Below are positions 25,511 to 35,235 of a DNA stretch of 64,000 nt, in pieces. Position numbers and translations under genes: made by a program. The stretch comes from Pseudanabaena sp. Chao 1811 (lineage in GTDB: Bacteria; Cyanobacteriota; Cyanobacteriia; Pseudanabaenales; Pseudanabaenaceae), in contig NZ_CP101416.1 of assembly GCF_027942295.1 (NCBI RefSeq), positions 4,388,501 to 4,452,500 of the forward strand, given 5' to 3'. The notes under the pieces were generated by a model. The model was given only the letters and a program-made list of their open reading frames with translations. It made no database searches and was not told where the DNA came from. Each line of letters starts with the position of its first letter. The stretch's first letter is position 1.

Positions 25511-28500
25511 ATGCTTTTAAATATACCTGAATACCAAATTATTGATAAAATTCATGATGGAGGGGATTCACAAGTTTATCGAGGTGTTCGTACACAAGAT
25601 AATCTAAGTGTAGTTCTGAAGGTGTTAAATGCTAAATTTCCCGATATTCAAACAATAGGAAAATATAAAAAAGAATATGAAATCACTAAGAGCTTTACTT
25701 CAGATCTCATAATCAGTGCATACGACTTTAAGCAATATCAAAATAGTTTTGTAATTATATTAGAAGACTTTGGTGGTGAGTCTCTAAATCATTTCTTGAC
25801 GGCACAACAGTCCGATCTAATTGACTCTCTAAAGTTAGCTATTCAAATTAGTGAGAGTGTGGGGCAAATCCATGTAGCAAATATCATTCATAAAGATATT
25901 AATCCATCAAATATCGTCTTTAATCCAAAGACAAAACAGTTAAAAATAATTGATTTTGGGATTGCGTCCTCCTTGCCAAAGGAAACTTTAATTGTCAATC
26001 ATCATGACATTTTAGAAGGGACTTTAGCTTATATGTCACCCGAACAAACAGGGCGGATGAATCGATCGCTAGATTATCGCACTGATATTTATTCGATGGG
26101 TGTGACTTTTTATCAAATGCTAACTGGACGTTTACCATTTACATCTGATGATCCGTTAGAGTTAATTCATCATCACTTAGCCCTAGAGCCAATCTCACCA
26201 CATTTAATTAATGCCCAAATCCCATTCATACTTTCGCAAATCATCCTGAAACTGTTAGCGAAGAATGCCGAAGAACGCTATCAAAGTGTATGGGGAGTAA
26301 AAGCGGATCTGGAGAAATGTCTAGAGCAGTTACAGACACAGGGAAAAATTGCCCATTTTGATCTAGCACAACAGGATATTACTGATAAATTCCTTATTCC
26401 TGAGAAGCTCTATGGCAGATCTAAAGAAATTTCGAGCCTACTGGCAGCTTTTTCCAAGGTTATGCTCAATAATGTCAATCATGATCCTAATAGCGATCGC
26501 CTTGAAGTATTGCCTGAGATAGTCTTGATATCTGGATATGCTGGTATTGGCAAATCTAGATTAGTCAAAGAAGTGCATCGGCTGATTGGACAAAATTATG
26601 TACATTTTATCATCGGTAAGTTTGACCAATATCAGCGAAATATTCCCTATCTAGCAATTATCCAAGCATTTCAGGGCTTAATTAAACACTTACTTACTGA
26701 AGATGAGGATCGTTTAAATCAATGGCGATCGCGTCTAATAACTGCTTTAGGAACTAATAGTTATTTAATTACTCAAGTAATTCCTGATTTAGAGTTAATC
26801 ATTGCTAAACAAGAGCATAGTTCGGAAATATCCAATTATGTATCTGCTAGCGATGCTCAAAATCGATTCAATCGTGTTTTTCAAAATTTTATTCATGTGT
26901 TTGCCCAATCAGAACATCCGCTGGTAATTTTTTTAGATGATTTGCAATGGGCTGATCGTGCCTCTTTAAAACTGTTACAGATTTTAGCAACTACAAATGC
27001 AAAACAATCTCTAATGTTGGTAGCAGCATATCGGAATAACGAGGTGAATGCTGCACATCCGATGATGCAGATGATTGACAATATTCAAAAAGCAAATGGT
27101 GAGGTTTGTCAACTATTTTTGTCAACGCTCAATCTTACAGATATCACGCAATTGATTACGGATACTTTGCACTGTGTAAATACTGATGCTTTGCCACTAG
27201 CGGAACTAGTTCGCCAAAAGACAGGTGGCAATCCCTTCTTTATGAATGAATTTTTGAAATCTCTCTATGACGAAAGGTTAATTGGATTTAACTATCAATT
27301 CCGTCAATGGGAATGGTCGATTACACAGATACAGGAACGGGAAATTACCGATAATGTGGTTGGTTTGATGGCGGGGAAAATTCAAAAGCTGAATCCTGAT
27401 ACGCAGCGCTTGTTACAAATTGCGGCTTGTATTGGTAATGAATTTGATCTCGATCTACTCGTATTTGCGTCGGATCTATCCTATATCACAACAATTCAAT
27501 GCCTAATCTATGCGATCGCGGAAGGACTGCTCCTCCCCCTAAGTAATGCCTATCAGTCGCTGTACTATGGGATTGAGTTAACGAGCGATTGCCCTATCAT
27601 CAATTATAAATTTGTGCATGATCGCATTCAGCAAGCCGCTTATTCATTGATTTCTGATACTGATAGGTCAGCTTTTCATTATCGAATTGGTAAATTATTG
27701 CTAGATCAAACAGAACATTTATCCGAGAAACTAGAAGAGCAGATTTTTCGGATTGTTAATCAATTTAGATTAGGTAGTAGCCAAATTACGACCCAACAGG
27801 AACGTGACTACTTAGTGCAACTTTATCTCTTAGCTGGGCGTAAAGCGCGTCTATCCTATGCCTATGAGTCTAGTGTGCAGTATTGCGAGATGGGGATTCA
27901 ACTATTATCTGAGGATGCTTGGGAGCGTTACCCTCAAATTACACAGGATATCTATCTAGAAGCGATTACTGCCGCTTGTTTAGCAGGGAGATTTGAGCTG
28001 GTCGATGTACTCATTGACGTTGCTAAGCCCCATTTTGCTCTGATTCAAGACCAAATTAAATTAATCGAAGTTCAGATTCAATCCTTGATTGCGCGAAATC
28101 GACTGCCTGAAGCGATCGCGATCGGCTTAGAGATACTGCATCAGTTAGGAGTAGAGATCCCGCAACAACCCGATCAACAGTTCATAGACAATGCTTTTAA
28201 GCTAATTTCTCAAAAGTTGTCAGAAACGGAAGATGTACTACATTTGCCAGTAATGGACAATCCTCAGAAATTGTCAGCTATTAATACTTTAAGCAATATA
28301 TCCTCTGCTGCTTACATTGGGTTTCCTGCTTTATACCCATTAATTGTACTCAAGCAGATTGAACTATCTTTACAATTTGGGAATACTTTGGAAACTGCCT
28401 ATGCTTTTTCTACCTACGGCTTGATTTTATGTGTGATTGGCAAGATCGAAGAGGGCAATCAAGCCGCCGATATAGCCTTGGCTGTGATGCAGAAGCTTCA

Positions 28501-31411
28501 TGCGAATAACTTCAAAGCAAAAATATTTAACTTGATTTATCATTTTATTCGTCCTTGGAAAGAGCCAGCCCGTCAAGCAATTGCGCCTTTATTAGAAGGA
28601 TATCAAGCGGGAGTTGAATCAGGAGATTTAGAATTTGCTGCCTATTGCTTATTTAATCATTGTCAAATTGCGTACTTTTCAGGAGAAAACTTGCTCACAC
28701 TAAAGCAAGATATGGCAATTTATGGAAAAATAATCGCTAACTTAAAACAGGTGGTCGCGCTGAATTTCCATCAAATTGGTCAACAAGCAGTCTTAAATTT
28801 TCTCGATGAGGCAGAAAACCCTCAATTTTTAATTGGTGAGGTTTATAACGAAATTGAGCGTTTGCCGTTACATTTAGCCTCAGGGGATACCTATTCCACG
28901 GCTACTGCCTATATCCAAAAGTTGATCTTGAGTTATCATTTTGCCTCACCACAGGAAGCCCTTGCGATCGCGAAACTTGCGAATCAGGCAATTGGTGGTG
29001 CTACAGGAGCGATCCAATTTGGTGCATTTTATTTCTATCATGCGTTAACGTTATTAGCGAATACTGAAATAACTGATGAAATAACTGCGGCAGATATAGC
29101 TAATCCAGAAATCTTGAATGATCTTGACAAGCTGAGTAGTTGGGCAGTACATGCACCGACTAACTTTGCCCATCGATGCGATCTAGTGCGTGCGGAAATG
29201 GCGCGGGTAATGGATCAAAAAATGGAGGCAATGGATTTATATGATCAAGCGATCGCCTTCGCTAAAGAGAATCAGTATATTCATGAAGAAGCCTTAGCCA
29301 ATGAATTAGCTGCCAAGTTTTATCTAGGCTATGGTAAAACTACAATTGCTAAAGCCTATATGCAGGAGGCAAGGCAAGGCTATTTACAATGGGGAGCCTT
29401 CGCTAAGGTAAAGCATTTAGAAAGTTGCTATCCTGAACTCCTAGAAATACTTTCCACTAATCTCAAAGCTGATCAAAATAACCACATTAATCGAGCAACT
29501 CAATCCTCCTCCAATAATTTAGCATCCCTCGAACTAGGATCTTTTTTGAGAGCTTCGCAGGCGATCGCTAACGAAATAAAGCTAGATCAGCTTTTAGAAA
29601 CCCTGATGAATATTTTAATTGAGAATGCAGGAGCGCAAACAGGTTACTTGCTACTGCCTAGGCATTTATCGATTTCCGCAAATTCATCTAATCAAAATCA
29701 ATGGACGATTGCGGCAATTAAAACAATTAGCTATGAGCATGTTGTTTTGCAGTCAATTGCGATGGATACTCTTTCCATAGATGGTACTTACTACATCCCA
29801 CTTTCTGTAGTTAATTATGTGATTCGCACCCATGAGAGAGTAGTTCTGCATAACGCTACCCAAATTGGTGATTTTCAGAATGATCCTTGGATTGTGCAGT
29901 ATCAATCAAAGTCTCTACTCTGTATGCCTTTGATCAATCGAGGAAATCTCAGTGCCATTGTGTTATTGGAAAATAATTTGATCACTGACGCATTTACACC
30001 AGAGCGATTAGAAGTGCTTAATTTGCTCTCAACTCAAGCTGCTATTTCGATTAGTAAAGCGCGTTTATTAAAACAACAAGATCAACTCAATCAAACTTTG
30101 CAAGCAGAAATAGGCGATCGCCTGTTAGCCGAAAAAGCCCTACAAGAACAAAATCAGCGTACTCAGATTTTTGCAGAGGTCTCTCTTAAAATTCGGCAAT
30201 CGATTGAACTGCAAGAGATTCTTCAAACAACAGTGACAGAAATTCAAAGGGTTTTGAAAGCGGATCGAGTGATCATCTACCAAATTAACTCCGATAAAAC
30301 AGGACGGGTTGCAGCAGAATCTGTAGTGCCTTCATGTCAATCTTTAATTAATCAAGAAATATTTGATCCTTGCTTTGAGGAATGTGTAGAAAAGTATGCG
30401 CAAGGAGGATCTACTGCAATTAATAATATCGATAATTCGGATATTAAACCCTGTCATGCTGATTTTCTCAAGCAATTTGGCGTGAAAGCGAATCTCGTCG
30501 TTCCTATTTTACAGACAGATCAACTATGGGGCTTACTAATCGTTCATCAATGCGATCATCCTCGTGATTGGACAGAATTTGAAACGGAATTTCTTGTACA
30601 GCTAGCTAATCAATTAGGCATCGCTCTATTTCAAAGTCAGCTTGTGAGTAGTCTTCGCCAAAATGAGCATTCCTTAAATCAACTTAATGAGGAGTTAGAA
30701 CATCGGGTTATGCAACGGACAGCAGAGCTAGAAGCAGTTAACAAAGAACTAGAATCTTTCTCCTATTCGGTTTCCCATGACCTACGCGCACCATTGCGGG
30801 CTGTTGTTGGATTTTCGCGGATGTTACAGGAAGACTATAGCGATCGCTTAGATACTGAAGGTAATCGATTTCTTAAGGTTGTGCGCGACAATGCCAAGCG
30901 TATGGGGGAATTGATTGACAATCTCCTTGACTTATCTCGCTTAAATCGCAAGGAGATGTTGCGGCGATCTATTTCTGTAAATAACTTGATTCAACAGTTG
31001 TTAAGTGATTTTGCTCCAGAAATAGCATCGCGGCAGATCGAGTTTATCTTTGGAGATTTACCAGATTGTCAAGCAGATATCTCTCTATTGACCCAAGTTT
31101 GGATTAACTTATTGTCCAATGCGATCAAATATACGAGCAAGACAGATCATGCGCGTATTGAAATTGGTTCTCAAACAATTAATGGAGAGATAGTGTACTT
31201 TATCCGAGATAATGGTGCTGGCTTTGATATGCAGTATGCCGATAAGTTATTTGGCGTATTTCAACGAATGCACCTTGATCGTGAGTTTGAAGGTACTGGT
31301 ATTGGCTTAGCGATCGTTCAGCGTATTGTCCAGCGTCATGGTGGACATATTTGGGCAGAAGCGGCAATCAATCAAGGTGCGACTTTTTACTTTACGATTC
31401 CCAATCGTTAG
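25511..31411 (+). CDS. Giant hybrid Ser/Thr kinase - ATPase - GAF - histidine kinase
   Basis: A 1966-residue signalling protein of the Ser/Thr-His kinase (Hstk) type. The N-terminal protein kinase domain covers about 8-275, with GGDSQVYRGVR, the catalytic loop H127-K-D129 (HKDINPSNIVF) and IIDFGIASS. An AAA/STAND-like ATPase follows, with Walker A GYAGIGKS at 342-349 and LVIFLDDLQWAD. A helical repeat region runs to about 1300. Two GAF domains lie at about 1345-1510 and 1550-1700. A HisKA domain has phospho-acceptor H1756 (VSHDLRAPLRAVVGF), and the HATPase has NAIKYT, DNGAGF and GTGIGLAIV. No membrane helix is present. The next gene encodes its likely receiver partner. Confidence 0.95.
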   Translation: MLLNIPEYQIIDKIHDGGDSQVYRGVRTQDNLSVVLKVLNAKFPDIQTIGKYKKEYEITKSFTSDLIISAYDFKQYQNSFVIILEDFGGESLNHFLTAQQSDLIDSLKLAIQISESVGQIHVANIIHKDINPSNIVFNPKTKQLKIIDFGIASSLPKETLIVNHHDILEGTLAYMSPEQTGRMNRSLDYRTDIYSMGVTFYQMLTGRLPFTSDDPLELIHHHLALEPISPHLINAQIPFILSQIILKLLAKNAEERYQSVWGVKADLEKCLEQLQTQGKIAHFDLAQQDITDKFLIPEKLYGRSKEISSLLAAFSKVMLNNVNHDPNSDRLEVLPEIVLISGYAGIGKSRLVKEVHRLIGQNYVHFIIGKFDQYQRNIPYLAIIQAFQGLIKHLLTEDEDRLNQWRSRLITALGTNSYLITQVIPDLELIIAKQEHSSEISNYVSASDAQNRFNRVFQNFIHVFAQSEHPLVIFLDDLQWADRASLKLLQILATTNAKQSLMLVAAYRNNEVNAAHPMMQMIDNIQKANGEVCQLFLSTLNLTDITQLITDTLHCVNTDALPLAELVRQKTGGNPFFMNEFLKSLYDERLIGFNYQFRQWEWSITQIQEREITDNVVGLMAGKIQKLNPDTQRLLQIAACIGNEFDLDLLVFASDLSYITTIQCLIYAIAEGLLLPLSNAYQSLYYGIELTSDCPIINYKFVHDRIQQAAYSLISDTDRSAFHYRIGKLLLDQTEHLSEKLEEQIFRIVNQFRLGSSQITTQQERDYLVQLYLLAGRKARLSYAYESSVQYCEMGIQLLSEDAWERYPQITQDIYLEAITAACLAGRFELVDVLIDVAKPHFALIQDQIKLIEVQIQSLIARNRLPEAIAIGLEILHQLGVEIPQQPDQQFIDNAFKLISQKLSETEDVLHLPVMDNPQKLSAINTLSNISSAAYIGFPALYPLIVLKQIELSLQFGNTLETAYAFSTYGLILCVIGKIEEGNQAADIALAVMQKLHANNFKAKIFNLIYHFIRPWKEPARQAIAPLLEGYQAGVESGDLEFAAYCLFNHCQIAYFSGENLLTLKQDMAIYGKIIANLKQVVALNFHQIGQQAVLNFLDEAENPQFLIGEVYNEIERLPLHLASGDTYSTATAYIQKLILSYHFASPQEALAIAKLANQAIGGATGAIQFGAFYFYHALTLLANTEITDEITAADIANPEILNDLDKLSSWAVHAPTNFAHRCDLVRAEMARVMDQKMEAMDLYDQAIAFAKENQYIHEEALANELAAKFYLGYGKTTIAKAYMQEARQGYLQWGAFAKVKHLESCYPELLEILSTNLKADQNNHINRATQSSSNNLASLELGSFLRASQAIANEIKLDQLLETLMNILIENAGAQTGYLLLPRHLSISANSSNQNQWTIAAIKTISYEHVVLQSIAMDTLSIDGTYYIPLSVVNYVIRTHERVVLHNATQIGDFQNDPWIVQYQSKSLLCMPLINRGNLSAIVLLENNLITDAFTPERLEVLNLLSTQAAISISKARLLKQQDQLNQTLQAEIGDRLLAEKALQEQNQRTQIFAEVSLKIRQSIELQEILQTTVTEIQRVLKADRVIIYQINSDKTGRVAAESVVPSCQSLINQEIFDPCFEECVEKYAQGGSTAINNIDNSDIKPCHADFLKQFGVKANLVVPILQTDQLWGLLIVHQCDHPRDWTEFETEFLVQLANQLGIALFQSQLVSSLRQNEHSLNQLNEELEHRVMQRTAELEAVNKELESFSYSVSHDLRAPLRAVVGFSRMLQEDYSDRLDTEGNRFLKVVRDNAKRMGELIDNLLDLSRLNRKEMLRRSISVNNLIQQLLSDFAPEIASRQIEFIFGDLPDCQADISLLTQVWINLLSNAIKYTSKTDHARIEIGSQTINGEIVYFIRDNGAGFDMQYADKLFGVFQRMHLDREFEGTGIGLAIVQRIVQRHGGHIWAEAAINQGATFYFTIPNR

Positions 31412-31462
31412 GCTTGGCAGTGGTTCGCGCCGAGACCTGTATTAATCATTAACTGTAAGCCA

Positions 31463-31918
31463 ATGACTGAACAATTTTCCGAGCAACCTGTCTTTATTTT
31501 GTTAGTCGAAGATAACCCTAATGATGCTGAATTAGCAATTCGAGCTTTACGCCGTAGCAGGATTAGTAATCAAATTCAGTTGTTACAAGATGGTGCAGAA
31601 GCCCTTGATTTTCTTTTTTGTCGTGGAGACTATGCCCATCGTCACATTAGCGATCAGCCTAAGGTGATTCTGTTAGATTTAAAATTACCCAAAGTCAGTG
31701 GTCTCGAAGTCCTAAAACAGCTAAAAGCTAATCCACATACCCAAATGATTCCCATAGTGGTGTTGACCTCGTCTTCAGAGGATCGTGATGTGCTCGAAAG
31801 CTATAAATTAGGTGTAAATAGCTATATTGTGAAGCCCGTTGATTTTGAACAATTTAACAAAGCGGTTGAACAGTTAGGATTTTATTGGTTATTAATGAAT
31901 CGATCGCCTGTTTCTTGA
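31463..31918 (+). CDS. Single-domain response regulator, Rcp1-like
   Basis: A 151-residue stand-alone receiver. [17 protein letters not shown] starts with the acidic pocket, [11 protein letters not shown] carries the phospho-acceptor Asp, and VVLTSSSED and [11 protein letters not shown] supply the conserved Thr/Ser and Lys. The layout with CRGDYAHRH before strand 3 is typical of Rcp1-type regulators that serve cyanobacterial phytochromes and other kinases. It starts 51 bp after the giant kinase, so it is the most probable acceptor of phosphate from H1756. It has no output domain. Confidence 0.93.
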   Translation: MTEQFSEQPVFILLVEDNPNDAELAIRALRRSRISNQIQLLQDGAEALDFLFCRGDYAHRHISDQPKVILLDLKLPKVSGLEVLKQLKANPHTQMIPIVVLTSSSEDRDVLESYKLGVNSYIVKPVDFEQFNKAVEQLGFYWLLMNRSPVS

Positions 31919-31927
31919 TGGCGCTTG

Positions 31928-33532
31928 CTATAACCAGTTTCCGACTAGAGTAAATGAAGACCAAAAATAAGGATGTTTGAGATCAATACCTCTAGCGTCA
32001 ATGGAAAAGGGGATATTGGGAAAGCCTTTGATGCCTTTAATCTGATTGTTGGCGAGCGTAACTTCACCATGCAAAAAGGCTAATTGGGCTTCTTGAAGAG
32101 CGAGCGCTTTACTTGGTGCAGTTGGTAAGCCCTGATAGAAGCGAATCATTAAGGGGGCAGTGCCAGCATCACTGACTTCCCATAAAGATGCCAATACACT
32201 GGTTGCACCCGAATCAACGGCTAAACCTGCTAAGCCAAGATTCTGTCCTAGTGCGGTTTCACAAGCGCTGAGGGTGAGGAGATCGGTCACTAGATTCATT
32301 TGAGACATCTGACTCATTTGTAAGCGATCGCCCCAGAATTGGATAAAGGATTTTTGTGGGGATTCACTGAGGAATTTGGCATGGGTGGCGAGATGCACAA
32401 TTCCAAATTTTTGATTGCTTAATTGCGATCGCAGATTGTCCTTTGTAAAATCTTGATTGAGGAAATTCTTCCCGACTAGTACTTTGGAGGCAATGGTTTC
32501 TACTTCGACCTTTGTAGCTGGTAGTGGCGATAAACCTTCGACGGATTCTGAGAGTCCCATTGCTAAGATCTGCGGAGTCAGAGTGCGATCGGGGCGATTG
32601 GGTTGTGTGAGTTGCCATGATGGAATCGATGTCACTGCATATTTCTCGATCAGATAACGTTGTCCATCGTGAAAGGCAGCAGGGGGAACTACGCGCAAAT
32701 TCCCATTCATCACAAATACAATCGTTTTGACCTGTGCTTTCTCTAGTTCAGGTTCGATGGGGCGAATGATCCAGTCATACAGTTGTTGCGATTGGGGTAG
32801 AAAATCATAGGATCGGGCATCTTGTAGATTATTGCGAAAGTCAAAAATGACGCGATCGACTTGCTCCGTGGTCACATTGTAAGCAACCTTGCGAACAGGA
32901 GTTCCATTGTTATCATTACTCTGGACTAAGAAACTCTGGTCTAAGAATGGCAATCCCACTTTTTCTTCTAAGGACTTTGTGCCGATCCGAGTCCGCGGAA
33001 ATAAGCCAGCAGGTCTAGTGGGTTTGGACGGTGGTATGGCAATTAATTCTAAGCCACCTTTTGATGTGGTGACATAAATGAGTGCTGTGGGGCTGCCTGT
33101 CAGTTGCGAGATGCGCTTTACCTCAGAGGCATAACAGTCATTACTATCAGGTTGGCGCGATCGCAATCGTTTCCGTAGATAACCTTCTAGCTCAGCGTTA
33201 TATCCCTTTTCGAGCGCATTACAAGCCTCAGGCAATTGATTTTGGGCGGCATATTGTCTTGCTAGAAGAAAATACAAGCGACTGATTTGTCCACGAATTT
33301 CGGCAATATCAGGAGATAAATCCACCTGTTGCTCAGGCTGAGAATTCCTAGAACCGCCCAATAAATTGATCAAGTCTAAAATCCGCGAGGGATCGAATCC
33401 AGTATTAGTTTGTGAGGGCTGAGGACTTCTCTGTGGTTGTGGCATGGAAGTTTGCGATCGCGCAGGATTTGCAGCACTCAGCGAAAGCATTGTCAGGGTT
33501 AGGGAAAGCCCCCATAACAGAGAAGGTCGCAT
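31928..33532 (-). CDS. CHAT-domain (caspase-like) protein with signal peptide
   Basis: A 534-residue secreted or envelope protein. A cleavable signal peptide (LLWGLSLTLTMLSLSAANPARS) begins at residue 5. A proline/glutamine-rich linker and a helical TPR-like segment (about 70-130) follow. The C-terminal CHAT domain (about 250-534) carries the caspase-type dyad H384 (VHLATHAKF) and C424 (LSACETALG), then GLAGLAVDSGATSVLASLWEV, typical of cyanobacterial CHAT proteins. It converges on the kinase-regulator pair, ending 10 bp from it. The substrate is unknown. A link to the kinase is only positional. Confidence 0.9.
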   Translation of the reverse strand: MRPSLLWGLSLTLTMLSLSAANPARSQTSMPQPQRSPQPSQTNTGFDPSRILDLINLLGGSRNSQPEQQVDLSPDIAEIRGQISRLYFLLARQYAAQNQLPEACNALEKGYNAELEGYLRKRLRSRQPDSNDCYASEVKRISQLTGSPTALIYVTTSKGGLELIAIPPSKPTRPAGLFPRTRIGTKSLEEKVGLPFLDQSFLVQSNDNNGTPVRKVAYNVTTEQVDRVIFDFRNNLQDARSYDFLPQSQQLYDWIIRPIEPELEKAQVKTIVFVMNGNLRVVPPAAFHDGQRYLIEKYAVTSIPSWQLTQPNRPDRTLTPQILAMGLSESVEGLSPLPATKVEVETIASKVLVGKNFLNQDFTKDNLRSQLSNQKFGIVHLATHAKFLSESPQKSFIQFWGDRLQMSQMSQMNLVTDLLTLSACETALGQNLGLAGLAVDSGATSVLASLWEVSDAGTAPLMIRFYQGLPTAPSKALALQEAQLAFLHGEVTLANNQIKGIKGFPNIPFSIDARGIDLKHPYFWSSFTLVGNWL

Positions 33533-33598
33533 CTGAATTTTCTCCTAAAGAACTAGTACCAATTCGATGTCAGCGCAAAGCGATGCTCATCTAAACAT

Positions 33599-34945
33599 CT
33601 AGATCGAGTTAATAACCATTTTAATACCACCAGCAGGGGCAAGAGTCACACCTCGGCGTTGTGGCTTAACTTTGTGGCGATCGCTGAGATCTAAATTGTA
33701 ATTCGTCAAAATTGTGGCAAGAACAATCTTCATTTCAAATTGGGCAAGGGCTTCACCAACGCAACGGCGCACACCACCTCCAAAGGGCATAAACTCATAG
33801 GGAGAAAATTGGCGATCGAGAAATCGCTCTGGTTGGAATTGGTTAGCTTGAGGATACAAGTCTTCGCGATGGTGTAGTAAATAAATACAGCCAAGCACGA
33901 TGGTATGAGGATCTAATTTATGCCCCAATAGTTCCACAGGTTCTTCTACCATTCTTGGAAAAGTCAACATCGCTACAGGATGAATTCGCAAAGTCTCATT
34001 ACAAACAGCCGTCAGATATGGCAACTTAAAAATGCTCATCCAATCATGGCGATCGCTGATACTCTGTAGCTCTTGCAATAGCTTTTCTTTGACTTCTGGT
34101 AAGCGATGTATCCAATATAAAGCCCAAGACATCGCAGTTGCCGTAGTTTCATGTCCCGCCAGTAGTAGGGCAAGTAGTTCATCCCGTAACTCTACATCGG
34201 TCATGCTTTTGCCTTCTTCATCAATTGCCGATATCAGCATCGATAAAATATCGGTGCGATCAGGATCTTGCTGAGCGCGATGCTCTGCTATTTCTGCATA
34301 AATTAATTGGTCGATCGCTTCCATTTGGCGCAAAAATTTTCCCCAAGGACTCCAAGTGCCCAGATCTTTTTGTAAAGAAGGTAAGAAGAGTAATGATGAG
34401 CTTAATGGAGAAGTAAATAGAGAGGTCATTTCTGTCAACAGCCTTTTAAGTTGCTGACAGCGATCGCCATCATATAAACCAAATACCGTTTGTAAAATAA
34501 TTTGTAAGGAAATATCCTGCATGACCTCTCTAGCAATGAATGGTTGCTGAGGTGTGAGACTATTCATTGCTTTGGTGGTTAAGTCAAAAATAACCTGCCC
34601 ATAATTTTGCATTCGCGATCCATGAAAGGCTGGCATTACTAACTGTCTACGTTTTTTGTGGCGATCGCCTTCTAAGGTAAAGACAGAGTAATCCCCCACC
34701 ATCGGTCTTAAAATGCCATTCAATTCTCCAGGGGCGCTAAATTGTTTGCGATCGTTGGTCAAAATCTGCTGAATAGCTTGTGGCTCGTTCACAAAAACGA
34801 TTGAACTATTAAAGCCAATGATCCTAGCCGTAAATATATCGGGATATTCTTTGGCGGCTGACTCCATATAACCAACTGGATCAATGACCCATTGCGTCTT
34901 CTGCAAAAATTCAACTGTACTGATGGGATTGATTAGACTGAGCAT
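33599..34945 (-). CDS. Cytochrome P450, CYP110-like
   Basis: A 448-residue haem monooxygenase. The C-helix motif is EGDRHKKRRQLVMPAFHG. The I-helix oxygen-binding motif is LLALLLAGHETTATAMSW. The K-helix ExxR is in ETLRIHPVAML, and the haem-binding loop FGGGVRRCVGEALA carries the axial ligand C395. The CYP110 type is common in cyanobacteria, where members hydroxylate fatty acids or terpenes; the substrate here is unknown. No N-terminal membrane anchor is obvious. No ferredoxin, reductase or terpene synthase gene is adjacent. Confidence 0.93.
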   Translation of the reverse strand: MLSLINPISTVEFLQKTQWVIDPVGYMESAAKEYPDIFTARIIGFNSSIVFVNEPQAIQQILTNDRKQFSAPGELNGILRPMVGDYSVFTLEGDRHKKRRQLVMPAFHGSRMQNYGQVIFDLTTKAMNSLTPQQPFIAREVMQDISLQIILQTVFGLYDGDRCQQLKRLLTEMTSLFTSPLSSSLLFLPSLQKDLGTWSPWGKFLRQMEAIDQLIYAEIAEHRAQQDPDRTDILSMLISAIDEEGKSMTDVELRDELLALLLAGHETTATAMSWALYWIHRLPEVKEKLLQELQSISDRHDWMSIFKLPYLTAVCNETLRIHPVAMLTFPRMVEEPVELLGHKLDPHTIVLGCIYLLHHREDLYPQANQFQPERFLDRQFSPYEFMPFGGGVRRCVGEALAQFEMKIVLATILTNYNLDLSDRHKVKPQRRGVTLAPAGGIKMVINSI

Positions 34946-34983
34946 GTTTTTAAGCGATCGTTAAGGGTTTATTTTTGGCATTC

Positions 34984-35112
34984 ATATACCTGACACACCG
35001 TGTAAATTTTTACCCCCCTCAGTCCCCCCTTGAAAGGTGGGGAAAGCTAAATTCTCCCCCTTTCAAGGGGGAGTTAGAGGGGGTTTTTAGAGAGTTGGTG
35101 TATCAAGTATGT
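34984..35112. repeat. MITE with CCCCCTC...CTTGAAAGG-type core
   Basis: The outer ends are inverted relatives (CCTGACACACC on the left and the complement of GGTGTATCAAG on the right). Inside lie inverted C-rich arms (ACCCCCCTCAGTCCCCCCTT and the complement of GGGGGAGTTAGAGGGGG) with CTTGAAAGG turns. This type of sequence is widespread between cyanobacterial genes. Confidence 0.75.
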
Positions 35113-35152
35113 TAATACCTTATTTTTTGCAGTCCAGCGTTACCACACCACA

Positions 35153-35229
35153 AAAAATTGGTGTCAATTAAAGGTTTATTTTTTGTAGTAGTGCGGCAAA
35201 GCCGCACTACTACAAAAAATTAGTGTCAA
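35153..35229. repeat. Hairpin flanked by AAAAAATTrGTGTCAAT repeats
   Basis: Perfect 20-bp arms (35178-35197 and 35201-35220) flank an AAA loop. AAAAAATTGGTGTCAAT and AAAAAATTAGTGTCAAT lie on either side in direct orientation, 17 bp with one difference. Confidence 0.75.
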
Positions 35230-35235
35230 TATATT

